The notes under the pieces: model-generated
What the model was told of the DNA's origin: nothing
The model's database searches: none
The model's input: the letters and a program-made list of their open reading frames with translations, nothing else
Assembly (NCBI GenBank): GCA_902786545.1
Contig: CADACU010000006.1
Span: 1 to 64,000 of the forward strand
DNA: 64,000 nucleotides
Reading direction: 5' to 3'
DNA from: an uncultured Anaerovibrio sp.
GTDB taxonomy: Bacteria; Bacillota; Negativicutes; Selenomonadales; Selenomonadaceae
Part shown: positions 51,501-61,661 of the stretch, piece after piece
Layout of the letters: every line of letters starts with the position of its first letter
Numbering within the stretch: the stretch's first letter is position 1
Position numbers and translations under genes: made by a program

Positions 51501-52445
51501 TTGAAACTTCCTGAGCTTAAGATTGGCGACAAAATTGCAAAGATGCCAATCATTCAAGGCGGCATGGCAATCCGTTTATCAACTGGCAGGCTGGCAGCAG
51601 CTGTTGCGAACCAAGGTGGTATCGGTTTGATTGCTGCTTCTGGAATGACAAATGATGAACTTCGATATGAAATCAGGATGGCACGGGCTTTATCCAAGGG
51701 GATTATCGGTATCAATATAATGTTTGCAGCAAAGAAATTTGCTGAAATTGTAACAACAGCTATTGATGAAGGTATTGACCTGGTGGTGGCTGGTGCAGGG
51801 TTTTCCCGTGATATTTTTGGACTGGGACAGAAATCCGGTACTCCTGTAGTTCCTATTGTATCATCTGTAAAATTAGCGAAAATTTCTCAGCGTCTTGGTG
51901 CTGCAGCGATTGTGGTGGAAGGCAAGGAAGCTGGCGGTCACTTGGGAACTGATCAGTCCATTAAGGACATCATTCCTGATATCGTGGCGTCCGTTGATAT
52001 TCCAGTAATTGCTGCTGGTGGTGTTCTCCATGGTCAGGACATAGCTGATTTAATAAAGATGGGTGTAAGTGGTGTCCAAATGGGCTCCCGCTTTGCTGCC
52101 AGTGTTGAGGCCAACAGTGCCCCAGCTTTGAAGAATTATTATTTAAAGGCCAAGCCGGAGGATGTAGTAGTTATTCATAGTCCGGTAGGTTTGCCTGGCC
52201 GTGCAGTGAAAAATCCATGGGCTGCAAGAATCATGGAAGGTCCTGTACCGCCAACCAAATGCGATAACTGTCTGAAGGCCTGCAAGCACAATTTCTGCAT
52301 TATCCGGGCGCTTAGTCGTGCCCAGCAGGGTGATGTGGAAACAGGTCTTGTATTTACTGGTGAATATTTGCCAACAATAGATAAGATATTGACTGTAGAA
52401 GAGATATTCCAGCAGATAAAGGCAGAGGTTGCCGCTATAAATTGA
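51501..52445 (+). CDS. FMN-dependent NAD(P)H oxidoreductase, nitronate monooxygenase/FabK-like
   Basis: A 314-aa TIM-barrel flavoprotein related to FabK and nitronate monooxygenase. The start [19 protein letters not shown], the [14 protein letters not shown] loop with a histidine, and the phosphate site [10 protein letters not shown] are visible. A cysteine cluster in the C-terminal part, C254, C257, C261 and C266, is absent from the fabK at 48480 and may bind a metal. TGGAGGAG at 51488-51495 supports TTG 51501. Its place inside the fab operon suggests a lipid role, perhaps a second enoyl reductase or isomerase; the substrate is open. Confidence 0.8.
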   Translation: MKLPELKIGDKIAKMPIIQGGMAIRLSTGRLAAAVANQGGIGLIAASGMTNDELRYEIRMARALSKGIIGINIMFAAKKFAEIVTTAIDEGIDLVVAGAGFSRDIFGLGQKSGTPVVPIVSSVKLAKISQRLGAAAIVVEGKEAGGHLGTDQSIKDIIPDIVASVDIPVIAAGGVLHGQDIADLIKMGVSGVQMGSRFAASVEANSAPALKNYYLKAKPEDVVVIHSPVGLPGRAVKNPWAARIMEGPVPPTKCDNCLKACKHNFCIIRALSRAQQGDVETGLVFTGEYLPTIDKILTVEEIFQQIKAEVAAIN

Positions 52446-52462
52446 AATGTGAGGTGTTAATT

Positions 52463-53707
52463 TTGTCTAATCGTGTTGTAATTACCGGCCTAGGCGTAGT
52501 CAGCCCAGTTGGTACCGGCAAGGATGTTTTTTGGAAATCCCTGCTGGAAGGCAAAAATGGTATTGATAAGATTACCCGCTTTGATGCAACTGAGTACAAG
52601 TCCCAGATTGCTGGTGAGGTAAAAGATTTTGATCCTGCTGACTACATGGACAAGAAGGAGGCTAAGCGCATCGACCGTTATGCCCAGTTTGCTGTTGCTG
52701 CAGCAAAGATGGCTGTTGAAGATGCCAAGCTGAACCTTGAGGCTGAGGATTGCGACCGTATCGGTACCTTCGTAGGTAGTGGTATCGGTGGTATAGAGAC
52801 CATGCATGGTCAGTATGAGAAGCTGTTTGACAAGGGACCTAACAAGATTAGTCCATTCTTTATTCCTATGATGATTGGTAATATGGCTGCTGGTCATGTT
52901 TCCATTGCTTTGGGATTGAAGGGTCCAAGCAGCTGCGTAGTAACAGCTTGTGCAACTGGTACTAATAACATTGGTGATGCTTTCCGCGTGCTTCAGCGGG
53001 GGGATGCTGATGTTATGGTGGCTGGTGGCACAGAGGCCAGCATTTCTCAGGCCGCTGTAGCAGGTTTCTGTTCTATGAAGGCATTGTGCAGCGACCACAA
53101 TGATGATCCGGCACATGCTTCCCGTCCATTTGATGCAAACCGCAGTGGTTTCGTTATGGGTGAGGGCGCTGGTATTGTTGTTATGGAGACACTGGAGCAT
53201 GCCGAAAAGCGTGGTGCGCACATCTATGCTGAAATCGTTGGTTATGGTGCAAATTCTGATGCTTATCATATCACCAGTCCGGCACCGCACGGCGAGATGG
53301 CAGCAAAATGTATGGCAACTGCTCTTAAGGATGCCGGGTTGAAACCATCTGATGTTGATTATATCAATGCCCATGGTACTTCCACACACCTCAATGATTT
53401 GACTGAGACTGAGGCTATCAAGACTGTATGGGGCGAGCATGCCAAGGATGTATCCGTCAGCTCCATCAAGTCCATGACTGGTCACCTTCTTGGTGCTGCT
53501 GGTGGTATTGAATGTATTGCAACTGCGTTAGCTGTTGAGAATGATATGCTGCCACCAACTATTAACTATGAAACTCCAGACGAGGGTCTGGACCTTGATT
53601 ATGTACCTAACAAGGCCAAGGCAAAGACTGTCCGTGCGGCACTGTCCAATAACTTGGGCTTTGGTGGACATAACGCTTGTATTGTATTAAAAAAATATTC
53701 TAAGTAA
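52463..53707 (+). CDS. fabF: Beta-ketoacyl-ACP synthase II FabF
   Basis: A 414-aa condensing enzyme for chain elongation with malonyl-ACP. The nucleophile is C163 in [10 protein letters not shown], and the two histidines are in [11 protein letters not shown] and [17 protein letters not shown] at 52451-52456 supports TTG 52463, giving the usual N-terminus [16 protein letters not shown]. The longer frame from 52442 overlaps the previous stop and is rejected. rnc follows after 18 bp, as is common in Firmicutes. Confidence 0.97.
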   Translation: MSNRVVITGLGVVSPVGTGKDVFWKSLLEGKNGIDKITRFDATEYKSQIAGEVKDFDPADYMDKKEAKRIDRYAQFAVAAAKMAVEDAKLNLEAEDCDRIGTFVGSGIGGIETMHGQYEKLFDKGPNKISPFFIPMMIGNMAAGHVSIALGLKGPSSCVVTACATGTNNIGDAFRVLQRGDADVMVAGGTEASISQAAVAGFCSMKALCSDHNDDPAHASRPFDANRSGFVMGEGAGIVVMETLEHAEKRGAHIYAEIVGYGANSDAYHITSPAPHGEMAAKCMATALKDAGLKPSDVDYINAHGTSTHLNDLTETEAIKTVWGEHAKDVSVSSIKSMTGHLLGAAGGIECIATALAVENDMLPPTINYETPDEGLDLDYVPNKAKAKTVRAALSNNLGFGGHNACIVLKKYSK

Positions 53708-53725
53708 AAAGTTGAGTGATTTATT

Positions 53726-54442
53726 ATGAAGGAGCGTGTGACCCCGGAACGCAGGAAGCGGCTGGAAGGGTTGGCAAGCCGGTTGGGTGTCAGGTTTAAT
53801 AACATCTGCTGGCTCCATCAGGCCCTTACCCATACTTCCTACGCCAATGAGTCTCGCTTTAAGGTAGAACATAATGAACGCTTGGAGTTTTTAGGAGATG
53901 CGGTGCTGGAGCTTGCTATCAGCACCTATCTTTTTGAACATTTCCCAGAACTTCCTGAGGGAGAGCTTACCAAATCCCGGGCAGCAGTGGTATGTGAGGC
54001 TAGTTTGTCCAGTCGGGCTGCTGAACTGAATTTAGGGGATTATTTACTGCTTGGTCACGGAGAATTGCTTTCCGGCGGGCGTCGGCGGTCTTCAATGCTG
54101 GAGGACGCTTTTGAAGCAGTAATTGGAGCCATTTATATGGACCAGGGATGGATGAAGGCATTGAATTATGTTATCCGTCAGCTGGAGGATCATCTGAAGC
54201 AGGTGGAGTCCGGCGTAACCAAGGTCAAGGATTATAAGACAATTTTGCAGGAGCTTATTCAGTGTCATGGTGAGAATAAAATCCACTATGAAATGCTGGG
54301 GGCAACTGGCCCGGATCATGCAAAAATCTTTGAGTTTGAGGTAAGGCTTAATGATGAAGTTTTAGGAATTGGAACCGGTCCAAGCAAAAAAGCTGCGGAG
54401 CAGCAGGCTGCCAAACAAGCATTAGAAAAATTAAATAATTAA
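53726..54442 (+). CDS. rnc: Ribonuclease III
   Basis: A 238-aa double-strand-specific endoribonuclease that matures rRNA and regulates mRNAs. The catalytic signature NERLEFLGDAVLEL is near residues 50-63, with the second acidic site in EDAFEAVIGAIY. A C-terminal dsRNA-binding domain (about 163-236, DYKTILQELIQCHG to KKAAEQQAAKQALEKL) is intact. It closes the fab operon. The Shine-Dalgarno is weak (GTTGAGTG). A hairpin terminator follows. Confidence 0.96.
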   Translation: MKERVTPERRKRLEGLASRLGVRFNNICWLHQALTHTSYANESRFKVEHNERLEFLGDAVLELAISTYLFEHFPELPEGELTKSRAAVVCEASLSSRAAELNLGDYLLLGHGELLSGGRRRSSMLEDAFEAVIGAIYMDQGWMKALNYVIRQLEDHLKQVESGVTKVKDYKTILQELIQCHGENKIHYEMLGATGPDHAKIFEFEVRLNDEVLGIGTGPSKKAAEQQAAKQALEKLNN

Positions 54443-54453
54443 GCAAAAATTTT

Positions 54454-54490
54454 AAAGGACTGTTGCGTTATTCGTTACAGTCCTTTATTA
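54454..54490 (+). terminator. Hairpin terminator after rnc
   Basis: A 10-bp stem AAAGGACTGT (54454-54463) / ACAGTCCTTT (54477-54486), then ATTATTA, a modest U-tract. Confidence 0.65.
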
Positions 54491-54566
54491 TTAGATTATG
54501 GAAACCTACAAAAATAAAAAATTATGAGATAGTTGGGTTAAGTACTGTGTTATAGGAGGAAACAGT

Positions 54567-55376
54567 ATGAAAAAGATTATTTTCTTAGGTACAGGTAATG
54601 CTATGGTCACCAAGGTATTTAACACTTGTTTTCTCATTGAGGTTGATGGGGGCGAGCTGTTTTTGACTGATGCTGGTGGTGGCAACGGTATATTGCGTCA
54701 GTTGGAGTTGGCCGGAGCTGATTACAACAAGCTGCATCATATGTTTGTCACCCATGCCCATACCGATCATATAATGGGGGGTGTATGGGTCATCAGAAAG
54801 ATTTCTTCGCTGATGAATAGCGGAAAATACAACGATGTATTCCACATTTATTGTCACGACGAAGTAAAGGATATTCTGCTCAACATGTGTGAGATGATGC
54901 TGAAGCGGAAAGATTTTGAAAATATTGGCGAGAATATAATCATCCACGAAATTTGGGATGGACAGGTAATAGAGCTGCCGCATTTTTCCATTGATGTATT
55001 TGATATTTATTCGACAAAAGCCAAGCAATATGGCTATCAGATGAAGTTTGCGGATGATGGCAAGCTGCTGACCTGCTTGGGAGACGAGCCATACAACGAG
55101 GGGTGTGTAGAGTATGCCCAGGGCTCTGACTGGCTGCTTTCCGAGGCCTTCTGCAAATACGAGGACCGGGAAATTTTCAAGCCATATGAAAAGCATCACA
55201 GCACCTGCAAGGAAGCTGCTGAGCTGGCCCAGACCTTAGGCGTAAAAAATCTGGTTCTCTATCATACTGAGGATAAGACCATAGATACCCGGAAAAAGGC
55301 TTATTCTGCTGAAGCAAAGCAGTATTTCAGCGGCAATGTTTTTGTGCCTGATGACCTGGAAGTTATTGAAATATAA
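54567..55376 (+). CDS. MBL-fold metal-dependent hydrolase, RNase Z-like
   Basis: A 269-aa metallo-beta-lactamase-fold protein. The metal motif HAHTDH gives H63, H65, D67 and H68, and a late histidine is in LVLYHTED. The start KKIIFLGTGNAM is close to RNase Z and related phosphodiesterases, but the RNase Z exosite is not evident. It is a single gene between the rnc terminator and the efflux promoter, with TAGGAGG before the ATG. The substrate cannot be named; a tRNA 3' processing role is possible but unproven. Confidence 0.78.
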   Translation: MKKIIFLGTGNAMVTKVFNTCFLIEVDGGELFLTDAGGGNGILRQLELAGADYNKLHHMFVTHAHTDHIMGGVWVIRKISSLMNSGKYNDVFHIYCHDEVKDILLNMCEMMLKRKDFENIGENIIIHEIWDGQVIELPHFSIDVFDIYSTKAKQYGYQMKFADDGKLLTCLGDEPYNEGCVEYAQGSDWLLSEAFCKYEDREIFKPYEKHHSTCKEAAELAQTLGVKNLVLYHTEDKTIDTRKKAYSAEAKQYFSGNVFVPDDLEVIEI

Positions 55377-55383
55377 AAATCTA

Positions 55384-55412
55384 ATGAAATTTTAATCAAA
55401 CCTTAGTATAAT
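55384..55412 (+). promoter_or_regulatory. Candidate promoter of the RND efflux operon
   Basis: ATGAAA (55384-55389, 4 of 6 consensus), 17-bp spacer, TATAAT (55407-55412). The start would be about 55419, just before the inverted repeat at 55427-55464. Confidence 0.6.
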
Positions 55413-55426
55413 GACAATGTTTTACT

Positions 55427-55464
55427 AGGCTCGAATTATTTCGTAGTAGATATAATTCGAGTCT
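55427..55464. promoter_or_regulatory. Inverted repeat at the start of the RND operon transcript
   Basis: CTCGAATTAT (55430-55439) and ATAATTCGAG (55452-55461) match perfectly; three more outer pairs (one G-U) extend the stem to 13 bp around a 12-base loop. No U-tract follows. It may be an operator for a TetR- or MarR-type repressor, or a leader hairpin. No regulator gene is adjacent. Confidence 0.5.
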
Positions 55465-55525
55465 GGTTTTGCTGATGAATAAATTTGTTAATTTTGGATG
55501 TATGTCTGTTAAGGAGGAATATAAT

Positions 55526-56695
55526 TTGTTATCAAAAAGAGGTATAGTGATATTTGCTGTGATTGTTATTGCGGCAATCATTGGTGGGTATATGTTCCTG
55601 ATGGGGCAGATGGCCGGCATGCGCCGGGGGGGTGGCGAGCCGCAGGTGAAAGCCATGGAGGTTATTCGCCGGGATACGCCGCTAACTCTGGAATATCCGG
55701 GGACAGTAAAGGGGAAGGATACTACCAAGGTAACTTCCAAGGTTTCCGGAACTATTGTGGAAAAATACATCAAGGGCGGCGACCAGGTGGAAGCTGGCCA
55801 GGCCTTGTATCGCATTGATTCCAGGACCTATCAGGCAGCGCTTTTGAATGCCCAGGCTAATCTGGCTCAGGCTCAGGCCAATCTTAACAATGCCAAGGTG
55901 GAATTGTCCCGTAATCAGCAGTTGTTTGCGGCCAATGCCGTATCTGAGCAGGTTGTAACCAATCAGCAGGCCCAGGTTAATGCGCTGGAGGCCAATGTTT
56001 CCGCTATGGAAGCTTTGGTGCAGACTGCCCAGCAAAATTTGGATGATACAGTGGTTTATGCACCGATGAGCGGCAAACTGGCCGTTGATGATGTAGCTGT
56101 GGGAACATTTGCAGCAGCTGGAACTACAGCATTGGTTACGATTGGTACCAGCAATCCGATGATGGTACAGTTCAGTATAAGTGAGGCAGAGTATCTCAAG
56201 TATGTAGGCCAGGATGTTGTACCTGGCATGGCCTTGCCAACCAAGAATGTCCGTATTGTGCTTAGTGATGGTAAGGAATATCCGGCATTGGGCAATGTGG
56301 TTGAAGTGGACCGGTCTATGGAAGGTAATACTTCATCCCTTTTGGTTAAGGCTCAGTTTGATAATTCCCGTGGTGTGTTGATTCCTGGTATGTTTGCCCG
56401 TGCCCGTCTGGTGGGGGATACTATCAAGGATGCTATTTTGGTGCCACAGCGGGCTGTACAGCAGTTATTGGGTAAATCCTTCGTTATTGCTGTAGGTGAA
56501 GATAACAAGTCTGTGGTTATCCCAGTAGAATTGGGTGAAACAGTAGGCAGCTATTATGTTATCAAGAAGGGTCTCTCCGGCAAGGAAAAAATTGTGGTTG
56601 AAGGCTTGACCAATCTGGCTGAAGGTACAGAAATGAAGGTAACCATGGTTACTGCTGAAGAAATGGGTTTCACATTTATTGATAAACACGAATAA
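55526..56695 (+). CDS. RND efflux periplasmic adaptor (AcrA/HlyD family)
   Basis: A 389-aa membrane fusion protein linking an inner-membrane RND pump to an outer-membrane channel. An N-terminal membrane anchor (about 5-25) replaces the lipobox of AcrA. The lipoyl halves flank a helical hairpin (about 85-165, rich in AQANLAQAQANLNNAK heptads), then beta-barrel and proximal domains. AAGGAGG at 55511-55517 supports TTG 55526, not the ATG at 55469. It precedes the pump gene by 12 bp. Function is by family; the exported compounds are unknown. Confidence 0.92.
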   Translation: MLSKRGIVIFAVIVIAAIIGGYMFLMGQMAGMRRGGGEPQVKAMEVIRRDTPLTLEYPGTVKGKDTTKVTSKVSGTIVEKYIKGGDQVEAGQALYRIDSRTYQAALLNAQANLAQAQANLNNAKVELSRNQQLFAANAVSEQVVTNQQAQVNALEANVSAMEALVQTAQQNLDDTVVYAPMSGKLAVDDVAVGTFAAAGTTALVTIGTSNPMMVQFSISEAEYLKYVGQDVVPGMALPTKNVRIVLSDGKEYPALGNVVEVDRSMEGNTSSLLVKAQFDNSRGVLIPGMFARARLVGDTIKDAILVPQRAVQQLLGKSFVIAVGEDNKSVVIPVELGETVGSYYVIKKGLSGKEKIVVEGLTNLAEGTEMKVTMVTAEEMGFTFIDKHE

Positions 56696-56707
56696 GGGGG
56701 TAGACGG

Positions 56708-59700
56708 GTGTCTAAATTTTTCATACATAGACCGATATTTGCTATAGTTATATCCCTTATTATCGTTATCGGTGGTCTGTTAGCGGCTGTTCAGCTGCCT
56801 ATAGCCATGTATCCTCAGATATCACCACCGACTATTTCAGTAAGTACTACTTATATAGGCGCCAATGCCAATGTACTTAATGAAACGGTGGCCCAGGTAA
56901 TCGAGCAGCAGGTCAACGGTATTCAGGGCATGGATTATATGAATTCCAATGCCTCGGACTCGGGTTATTATTCCCTGTCGGTTGTGTTTGAGCTGGGTAC
57001 TGATGGTGATATGGATGCGGTAAAGGTGCAGAATTCGGTTGCTGTAGCCAATTCCAGCTTGCCGGACAGCGTTAAGACCAATGGTGTGGTTACCAAGAAG
57101 TCATCCAATGATATGGCCTTGATGGTGTCCATGCTGTCACCTAACAGCACCTTTGATACAACTTGGATAAAGAATTATGCAGATATTTATGTTATTGATA
57201 AGATAAAGCGTGTAGATGGTGTAGGTTCAGTGCAGATATTCGGTGCTGACCATTCCATTCGCATTTGGTTGAATCCGGACCGCTTGGCGGAAATGAATCT
57301 TACGGTTAACGATATTGCTGCTGCCGTAAAGGAGCAGAACTTGCAGGCTCCGGCTGGTACGGTGGGTGCATTGCCTATCAGCGATATGCAGGAAAAACAG
57401 TTTACCGGCAAGATCGATGGCCGTTTGGTTACACCGGAGCAGTTTGGAGAAATTGTTGTCAAGACGGACAGCAATGGCTCCATGGTGCATTTGAAGGATG
57501 TGGCCAAGATTGAAAATGGCGCCACTCAATATATGGTATTCCCTAAGATGAATGGGATAAAAAATACTGTAGGTTTTGGTATTCAGCTGACAGAAGATGC
57601 CAATACAATGACCACTGTAGCGGAATGCCGCAAGATTTTGGCAGAAGCTGAGAAGGAATTCCCACCTGATTTGCAGCTGCGGTATATTGTTGATACTACT
57701 GACTATATTGGTACCTCCATCCGGGAGGTTGTGGAGACCTTCTTCGAGGCGTTGCTGCTGGTAGTATTGGTTGTATTCATATTCCTGCAGAACTGGCGGG
57801 CGACCGTTATTCCGTTGCTGGCTGTGCCGGTTTCTCTTATAGGTACCTTTGTGGCATTTATCATTTTGGACTTTTCCATCAATACCCTGACGCTGTTTGC
57901 TATGGTATTGGCCATTGGTCTGGTAGTAGATGATGCTATAGTGGTAATCGAGAATGTTGAGCACCACATGAGTACGGGCCTTACCCCAATAGATGCTACC
58001 GAGCGGGCTATGGATGAGGTACAGGGTCCGGTTGTGGCTATTGCTTTCGTACTGGCAGCAGTATTTGTGCCGGTGGCCTTCCTGGGTGGTATGATGGGTG
58101 TACTGTATCGGCAGTTTGCCTTGACTATTGCTATTTCAATGGCTTTGTCGGCCTTTGTGGCATTGACCCTTACACCGGCTCTTTGTGCAACTATACTGAA
58201 ACCAGTGGATGTTGAACATAAAGGCGATGGAGTGCTGGATAGATTTTTCTCGAAATTTAATGAGAAGTTTAATGATATGCGGATAAGCTATCAGGGAAGT
58301 GTAGCCTGGTTTATATCCAATGCCAGATATGCGGTAATCCTGATAGTGGTGGTTACTGGCTTGACTGGTCTCCTGTACAAGGTAGTACCGTCTACCTTCG
58401 TTCCGGATGAGGACCAGGGGTACTATGCTGTATCGGTGTCCTTGCCGGAAGGTACTTCCATCAATCAGACAGAAATTACCATGGACAAGGTGTCTGAGGC
58501 AATTCAGGGTATTCCTGGCGTAAAGAATGTCATGGCCATTACTGGCTTTGATATCTTCTCCTTTGGCTCCAAGCCAAGTGCCGGTACCATGTTCGTTGGA
58601 CTGGATGGCTGGGATGACCGAACAGCACCGGATCAGTCCATAAATTCCTTGATAATGAAAACCTTTGGGGCAGGGGCCAAGGTTGCTCCGGAAGCTCAGG
58701 TGGTAGCCTTTAATATGCCGGCTTTGCCAGGTCTGGGTACCGTAGGTGGCTGGCAGATGGAGCTGCAGGATTTGTCAGGTCATACTGATGAGGAGCTGAA
58801 TGAAACTGCCCAGAAGATTGTAGCGGCAGCTAATCAGCGGCCGGAGCTGCAGGGCGTTCGGTGCACTTACAAGATAAATTCACCGATTATTCAATATGAT
58901 ATTGACCGTGATAAGGCCAAGAGTATGAATGTGGCTTTGTCTGACATATTCAACACCATGCAGATTTTCTATGGTGGTAGTCAGGTAAATGACTTCAACC
59001 AGTTTGGCCGTACATATAAGGTTGTACTGCAGGCTGACAAGGCATATCGTACAGCGGCTGAGGATATGCGGTTTATGTATGTTCGCAATAGCGAAGGAAA
59101 GATGATACCGTTGGAGGCTCTGTTGACTCCTAAGCTCAGTACGGCACCATCCATTGTACATCGGTTTAATGCCGCCAAGGCGATGTCTTTCCAGGGCAAT
59201 GCTGGCAGCGGTTATTCCTCTGGTCAGGCTATTCAGGCTATGAGCGAGGTTGTTGCTGAGGTTGCTCCGGCCGGCTTCAATGTAGAGTGGTCCGGGCAGG
59301 CCCGTGAGGAAGTTAAGTCGGGCAGCTCCACCGGTCAGGTTTTGGCCTTGGCTTTGGTGTTTGTCTTCCTGTGTTTGGCCGCTCTTTACGAAAGCTGGAG
59401 CGTGCCGTTTGCTGTTCTAATGTCGGTGCCGGTAGGTATTTTTGGTGCATTGTTCTCCGAGCTGGCCGTAAGCCTGTTTGAGACATTGCTGGGTTCTTAC
59501 AATGCCGGATTGCAGAACAGTGTGTATATGCAGATTGGTGTTATTATGCTCATCGGTTTATCGGCAAAGAATGCGATTTTGATTGTAGAATTTGCCAAGG
59601 CCAGGGCAGATGCCGGTATGAATCCGCTGAAGGCGGCTATCGAGGCGGCCGGTCTGCGTCTTCGTCCAATACTTATGACTTCCTTCGCCTTTATTATTGG

Positions 59701-59902
59701 TTGTTTGCCACTGGCCAGTGCTACCGGTGCTGGAGCGGCGGCTCGAAATGGTATGGGTGTGGCCGTAGTTGGTGGTATGTTATTCGCCACCTGTATAAGT
59801 ATATTCATTATTCCTGCATTCTATATCATAACCGTTCGGTTCGCTGATATGATTGGTTGGAACAAGCACAAAGAAGAAAAACATGAGAAAAAATATGTGT
59901 AA
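56708..59902 (+). CDS. RND multidrug efflux pump, AcrB/HAE1 family
   Basis: A 1064-aa inner-membrane proton antiporter with the RND duplicated topology of twelve membrane segments and two large periplasmic loops. The start SKFFIHRPIFAIV is typical. The proton-relay residues are D408 and D409 in GLVVDDAIVV, and K954 in LIGLSAKNAIL. GGGGGT precedes the GTG start. Length is near AcrB (about 1049). No TolC-type channel gene follows; a strong terminator does. Such pumps need an outer membrane, which supports a diderm host. Confidence 0.95.
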   Translation: MSKFFIHRPIFAIVISLIIVIGGLLAAVQLPIAMYPQISPPTISVSTTYIGANANVLNETVAQVIEQQVNGIQGMDYMNSNASDSGYYSLSVVFELGTDGDMDAVKVQNSVAVANSSLPDSVKTNGVVTKKSSNDMALMVSMLSPNSTFDTTWIKNYADIYVIDKIKRVDGVGSVQIFGADHSIRIWLNPDRLAEMNLTVNDIAAAVKEQNLQAPAGTVGALPISDMQEKQFTGKIDGRLVTPEQFGEIVVKTDSNGSMVHLKDVAKIENGATQYMVFPKMNGIKNTVGFGIQLTEDANTMTTVAECRKILAEAEKEFPPDLQLRYIVDTTDYIGTSIREVVETFFEALLLVVLVVFIFLQNWRATVIPLLAVPVSLIGTFVAFIILDFSINTLTLFAMVLAIGLVVDDAIVVIENVEHHMSTGLTPIDATERAMDEVQGPVVAIAFVLAAVFVPVAFLGGMMGVLYRQFALTIAISMALSAFVALTLTPALCATILKPVDVEHKGDGVLDRFFSKFNEKFNDMRISYQGSVAWFISNARYAVILIVVVTGLTGLLYKVVPSTFVPDEDQGYYAVSVSLPEGTSINQTEITMDKVSEAIQGIPGVKNVMAITGFDIFSFGSKPSAGTMFVGLDGWDDRTAPDQSINSLIMKTFGAGAKVAPEAQVVAFNMPALPGLGTVGGWQMELQDLSGHTDEELNETAQKIVAAANQRPELQGVRCTYKINSPIIQYDIDRDKAKSMNVALSDIFNTMQIFYGGSQVNDFNQFGRTYKVVLQADKAYRTAAEDMRFMYVRNSEGKMIPLEALLTPKLSTAPSIVHRFNAAKAMSFQGNAGSGYSSGQAIQAMSEVVAEVAPAGFNVEWSGQAREEVKSGSSTGQVLALALVFVFLCLAALYESWSVPFAVLMSVPVGIFGALFSELAVSLFETLLGSYNAGLQNSVYMQIGVIMLIGLSAKNAILIVEFAKARADAGMNPLKAAIEAAGLRLRPILMTSFAFIIGCLPLASATGAGAAARNGMGVAVVGGMLFATCISIFIIPAFYIITVRFADMIGWNKHKEEKHEKKYV

Positions 59903-59921
59903 CATATTACGAATTTAAAAT

Positions 59922-59960
59922 AAAATGAAGCTATTTGGTACAAATAGCTTCATTTTTTAT
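59922..59960 (+). terminator. Intrinsic terminator after the RND operon
   Basis: A 16-bp perfect stem (59922-59937 with 59941-59956), a 3-base loop and a T-rich end. Confidence 0.93.
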
Positions 59961-60027
59961 TATAATACTGATATAATGTGAATATAATTAAGAAAATGAC
60001 AAAAAGTGTCCAGCCAGACAAATTGTA

Positions 60028-60056
60028 TTGAATAAAAAACTTTTGTTTGGTATAAT
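60028..60056 (+). promoter_or_regulatory. Promoter of recA
   Basis: TTGAAT (60028-60033), 17-bp spacer, TATAAT (60051-60056), with TGG directly before it giving an extended -10. The start is expected near 60063. Confidence 0.8.
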
Positions 60057-60079
60057 ACATAACAGTGATATGAAAATAT

Positions 60080-60093
60080 CGAATACATATTCT
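60080..60093. promoter_or_regulatory. LexA-box-like dyad before recA
   Basis: C-GAAT-ACAT-ATTC-T, with the core palindrome at 60081-60092. The Firmicute LexA consensus is CGAAC-N4-GTTCG, so spacing and GAA/TTC arms match while the inner C/G is replaced by T/A. It lies about 18 bp downstream of the predicted start, where repressor binding would block transcription. Confidence 0.55.
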
Positions 60094-60140
60094 AAAACGA
60101 AGCAATAAATTTTCAAATATAGAAGGGAGAATTTTACTTA

Positions 60141-61187
60141 ATGGAAAAGGAAGAAGCGTTAAAAAGTGCCCTGAAACAGATTGAAAAGGACTACGGAAAA
60201 GGGGCTATTATGCGGCTGGGTGATGCAGCCAATGATATGAATGTGGAGGTTATTCCGACAGGTATTATGCCGTTGGATATTGCGTTGGGGGTTGGTGGCA
60301 TACCACGGGGGCGTATTATTGAGATTTATGGTCCTGAATCCTCCGGTAAAACCACGGTAACCCTTCATATGATTGCTGAGGCGCAGAAGAATGGCGGTAT
60401 TGCTGCCTTTATTGATGCCGAGCATGCCCTTGATCCAGTTTATGCAAAAAAGTTGGGTGTAGATATTGATAATCTGTTGATTTCCCAGCCGGATACCGGT
60501 GAGCAGGCTCTGGAAATTGCTGAAGCGTTAGTGAGAAGTGGTGCTATTGATATTATAGTTGTGGACTCGGTAGCTGCTTTGGTACCAAAGGCAGAGATCG
60601 AAGGCGATATGGGTGATGCACATGTTGGCCTGTTGGCACGACTGATGAGCCAGGCTATGCGGAAATTGACCGGTGTTATCAGCAAATCCAGGACTACAGC
60701 CATCTTTATTAACCAGATCCGTGAAAAGGTAGGAGTTATGTATGGCAATCCGGAAACCACCACCGGTGGCCGGGCATTGAAGTTCTACGCATCGGTTCGT
60801 CTGGATGTCCGCAAGTATGACCAGATAAAGCAGGGGACCAATATTATTGGTAACCGGACCCGGGTAAAGGTGGTAAAGAATAAGGTAGCGCCACCATTTA
60901 AGACCGCTGAATTTGATATTATGTACGGTGAGGGTGTTTCCCGTGAGGGCAGCCTTATTGATATTGCGGCTGATTTGGATATCCTTCAAAAGAGTGGCTC
61001 CTGGTATTCCTACAAGGGCAACCGTTTGGGGCAGGGTAAGGATACCGTCAAGGAAATTTTGCGAAACCAGCCGGAGTTGATGAATGAAATTGAAGAACAG
61101 CTCCATGAAATGCTGAAGGATGATGAAGTTATGCAGAGATTGACTTCACCAACCAAGAAGACCAAGACAGCAGGCAGTGATGAATAA
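60141..61187 (+). CDS. recA: Recombinase RecA
   Basis: A 348-aa ATPase for homologous recombination and SOS induction. Walker A is GPESSGKTT at residues 64-72. The blocks [25 protein letters not shown] and [21 protein letters not shown] (in part) are diagnostic. AGAAGGGAGA precedes the ATG. An extended -10 promoter and LexA-like dyad lie upstream. Its stop overlaps the recX start, so both are expressed together. Confidence 0.98.
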   Translation: MEKEEALKSALKQIEKDYGKGAIMRLGDAANDMNVEVIPTGIMPLDIALGVGGIPRGRIIEIYGPESSGKTTVTLHMIAEAQKNGGIAAFIDAEHALDPVYAKKLGVDIDNLLISQPDTGEQALEIAEALVRSGAIDIIVVDSVAALVPKAEIEGDMGDAHVGLLARLMSQAMRKLTGVISKSRTTAIFINQIREKVGVMYGNPETTTGGRALKFYASVRLDVRKYDQIKQGTNIIGNRTRVKVVKNKVAPPFKTAEFDIMYGEGVSREGSLIDIAADLDILQKSGSWYSYKGNRLGQGKDTVKEILRNQPELMNEIEEQLHEMLKDDEVMQRLTSPTKKTKTAGSDE

Positions 61188-61650
61188 CCGAAAAAATGTA
61201 CCAAAGATTTCAGCCAAGGCCAAGGCGGTAGAAATGCTGGCCCGCAGTGACCAAAGCGTTCGTCGGCTAAAGGAAAAATTGACCAGAAAAGATTATGATC
61301 AGGGCGAAATACAGGAAACCATCCAATGGTTGCAGGATAAGCATTATGTTGATGATGAGGCTGGCTGCCAGAGGAGGTTTGCATATCTCTATGAGTCATC
61401 CAGTTACAGCGTAAAGCAGATTTGTGCCAAGCTGATGCAGAAAGGATATGACAGTGAGTTGGTCCGTTCCTGTGTTCCGGAGGATATTTATGACCGGGAA
61501 TTGGAAAAAGCAGGTCGGGTATTGCAACGGAAGTACAAAACGTCGGTAGAATTTCCCAAGATGATGCAGTATTTATATTCCAAGGGATTTAACTATGAAG
61601 CGGCCCGAGATGCCATAGAACAGTATTTATCAGATATGGACAATGAATAA
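61180..61650 (+). CDS. recX: RecA regulatory protein RecX
   Basis: A 156-aa helical protein that binds and modulates RecA filaments. Family features are [24 protein letters not shown] and [21 protein letters not shown] segments ([17 protein letters not shown]), with repeated three-helix units. It overlaps the end of recA by 8 bp. GTG 61177 is an alternative start three bases upstream. Sequence is divergent, but the position directly after recA makes the call safe. A terminator follows. Confidence 0.9.
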   Translation: MNNRKNVPKISAKAKAVEMLARSDQSVRRLKEKLTRKDYDQGEIQETIQWLQDKHYVDDEAGCQRRFAYLYESSSYSVKQICAKLMQKGYDSELVRSCVPEDIYDRELEKAGRVLQRKYKTSVEFPKMMQYLYSKGFNYEAARDAIEQYLSDMDNE

Positions 61651-61661
61651 GAAGTGAAACA

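Noticed and set aside
52490..53485. 331-codon frame on the - strand opposite fabF
   Set aside because: It is fully antisense to a certain gene, is rich in Cys/His/Ser as typical of shadow frames, and has no ribosome site or family pattern.
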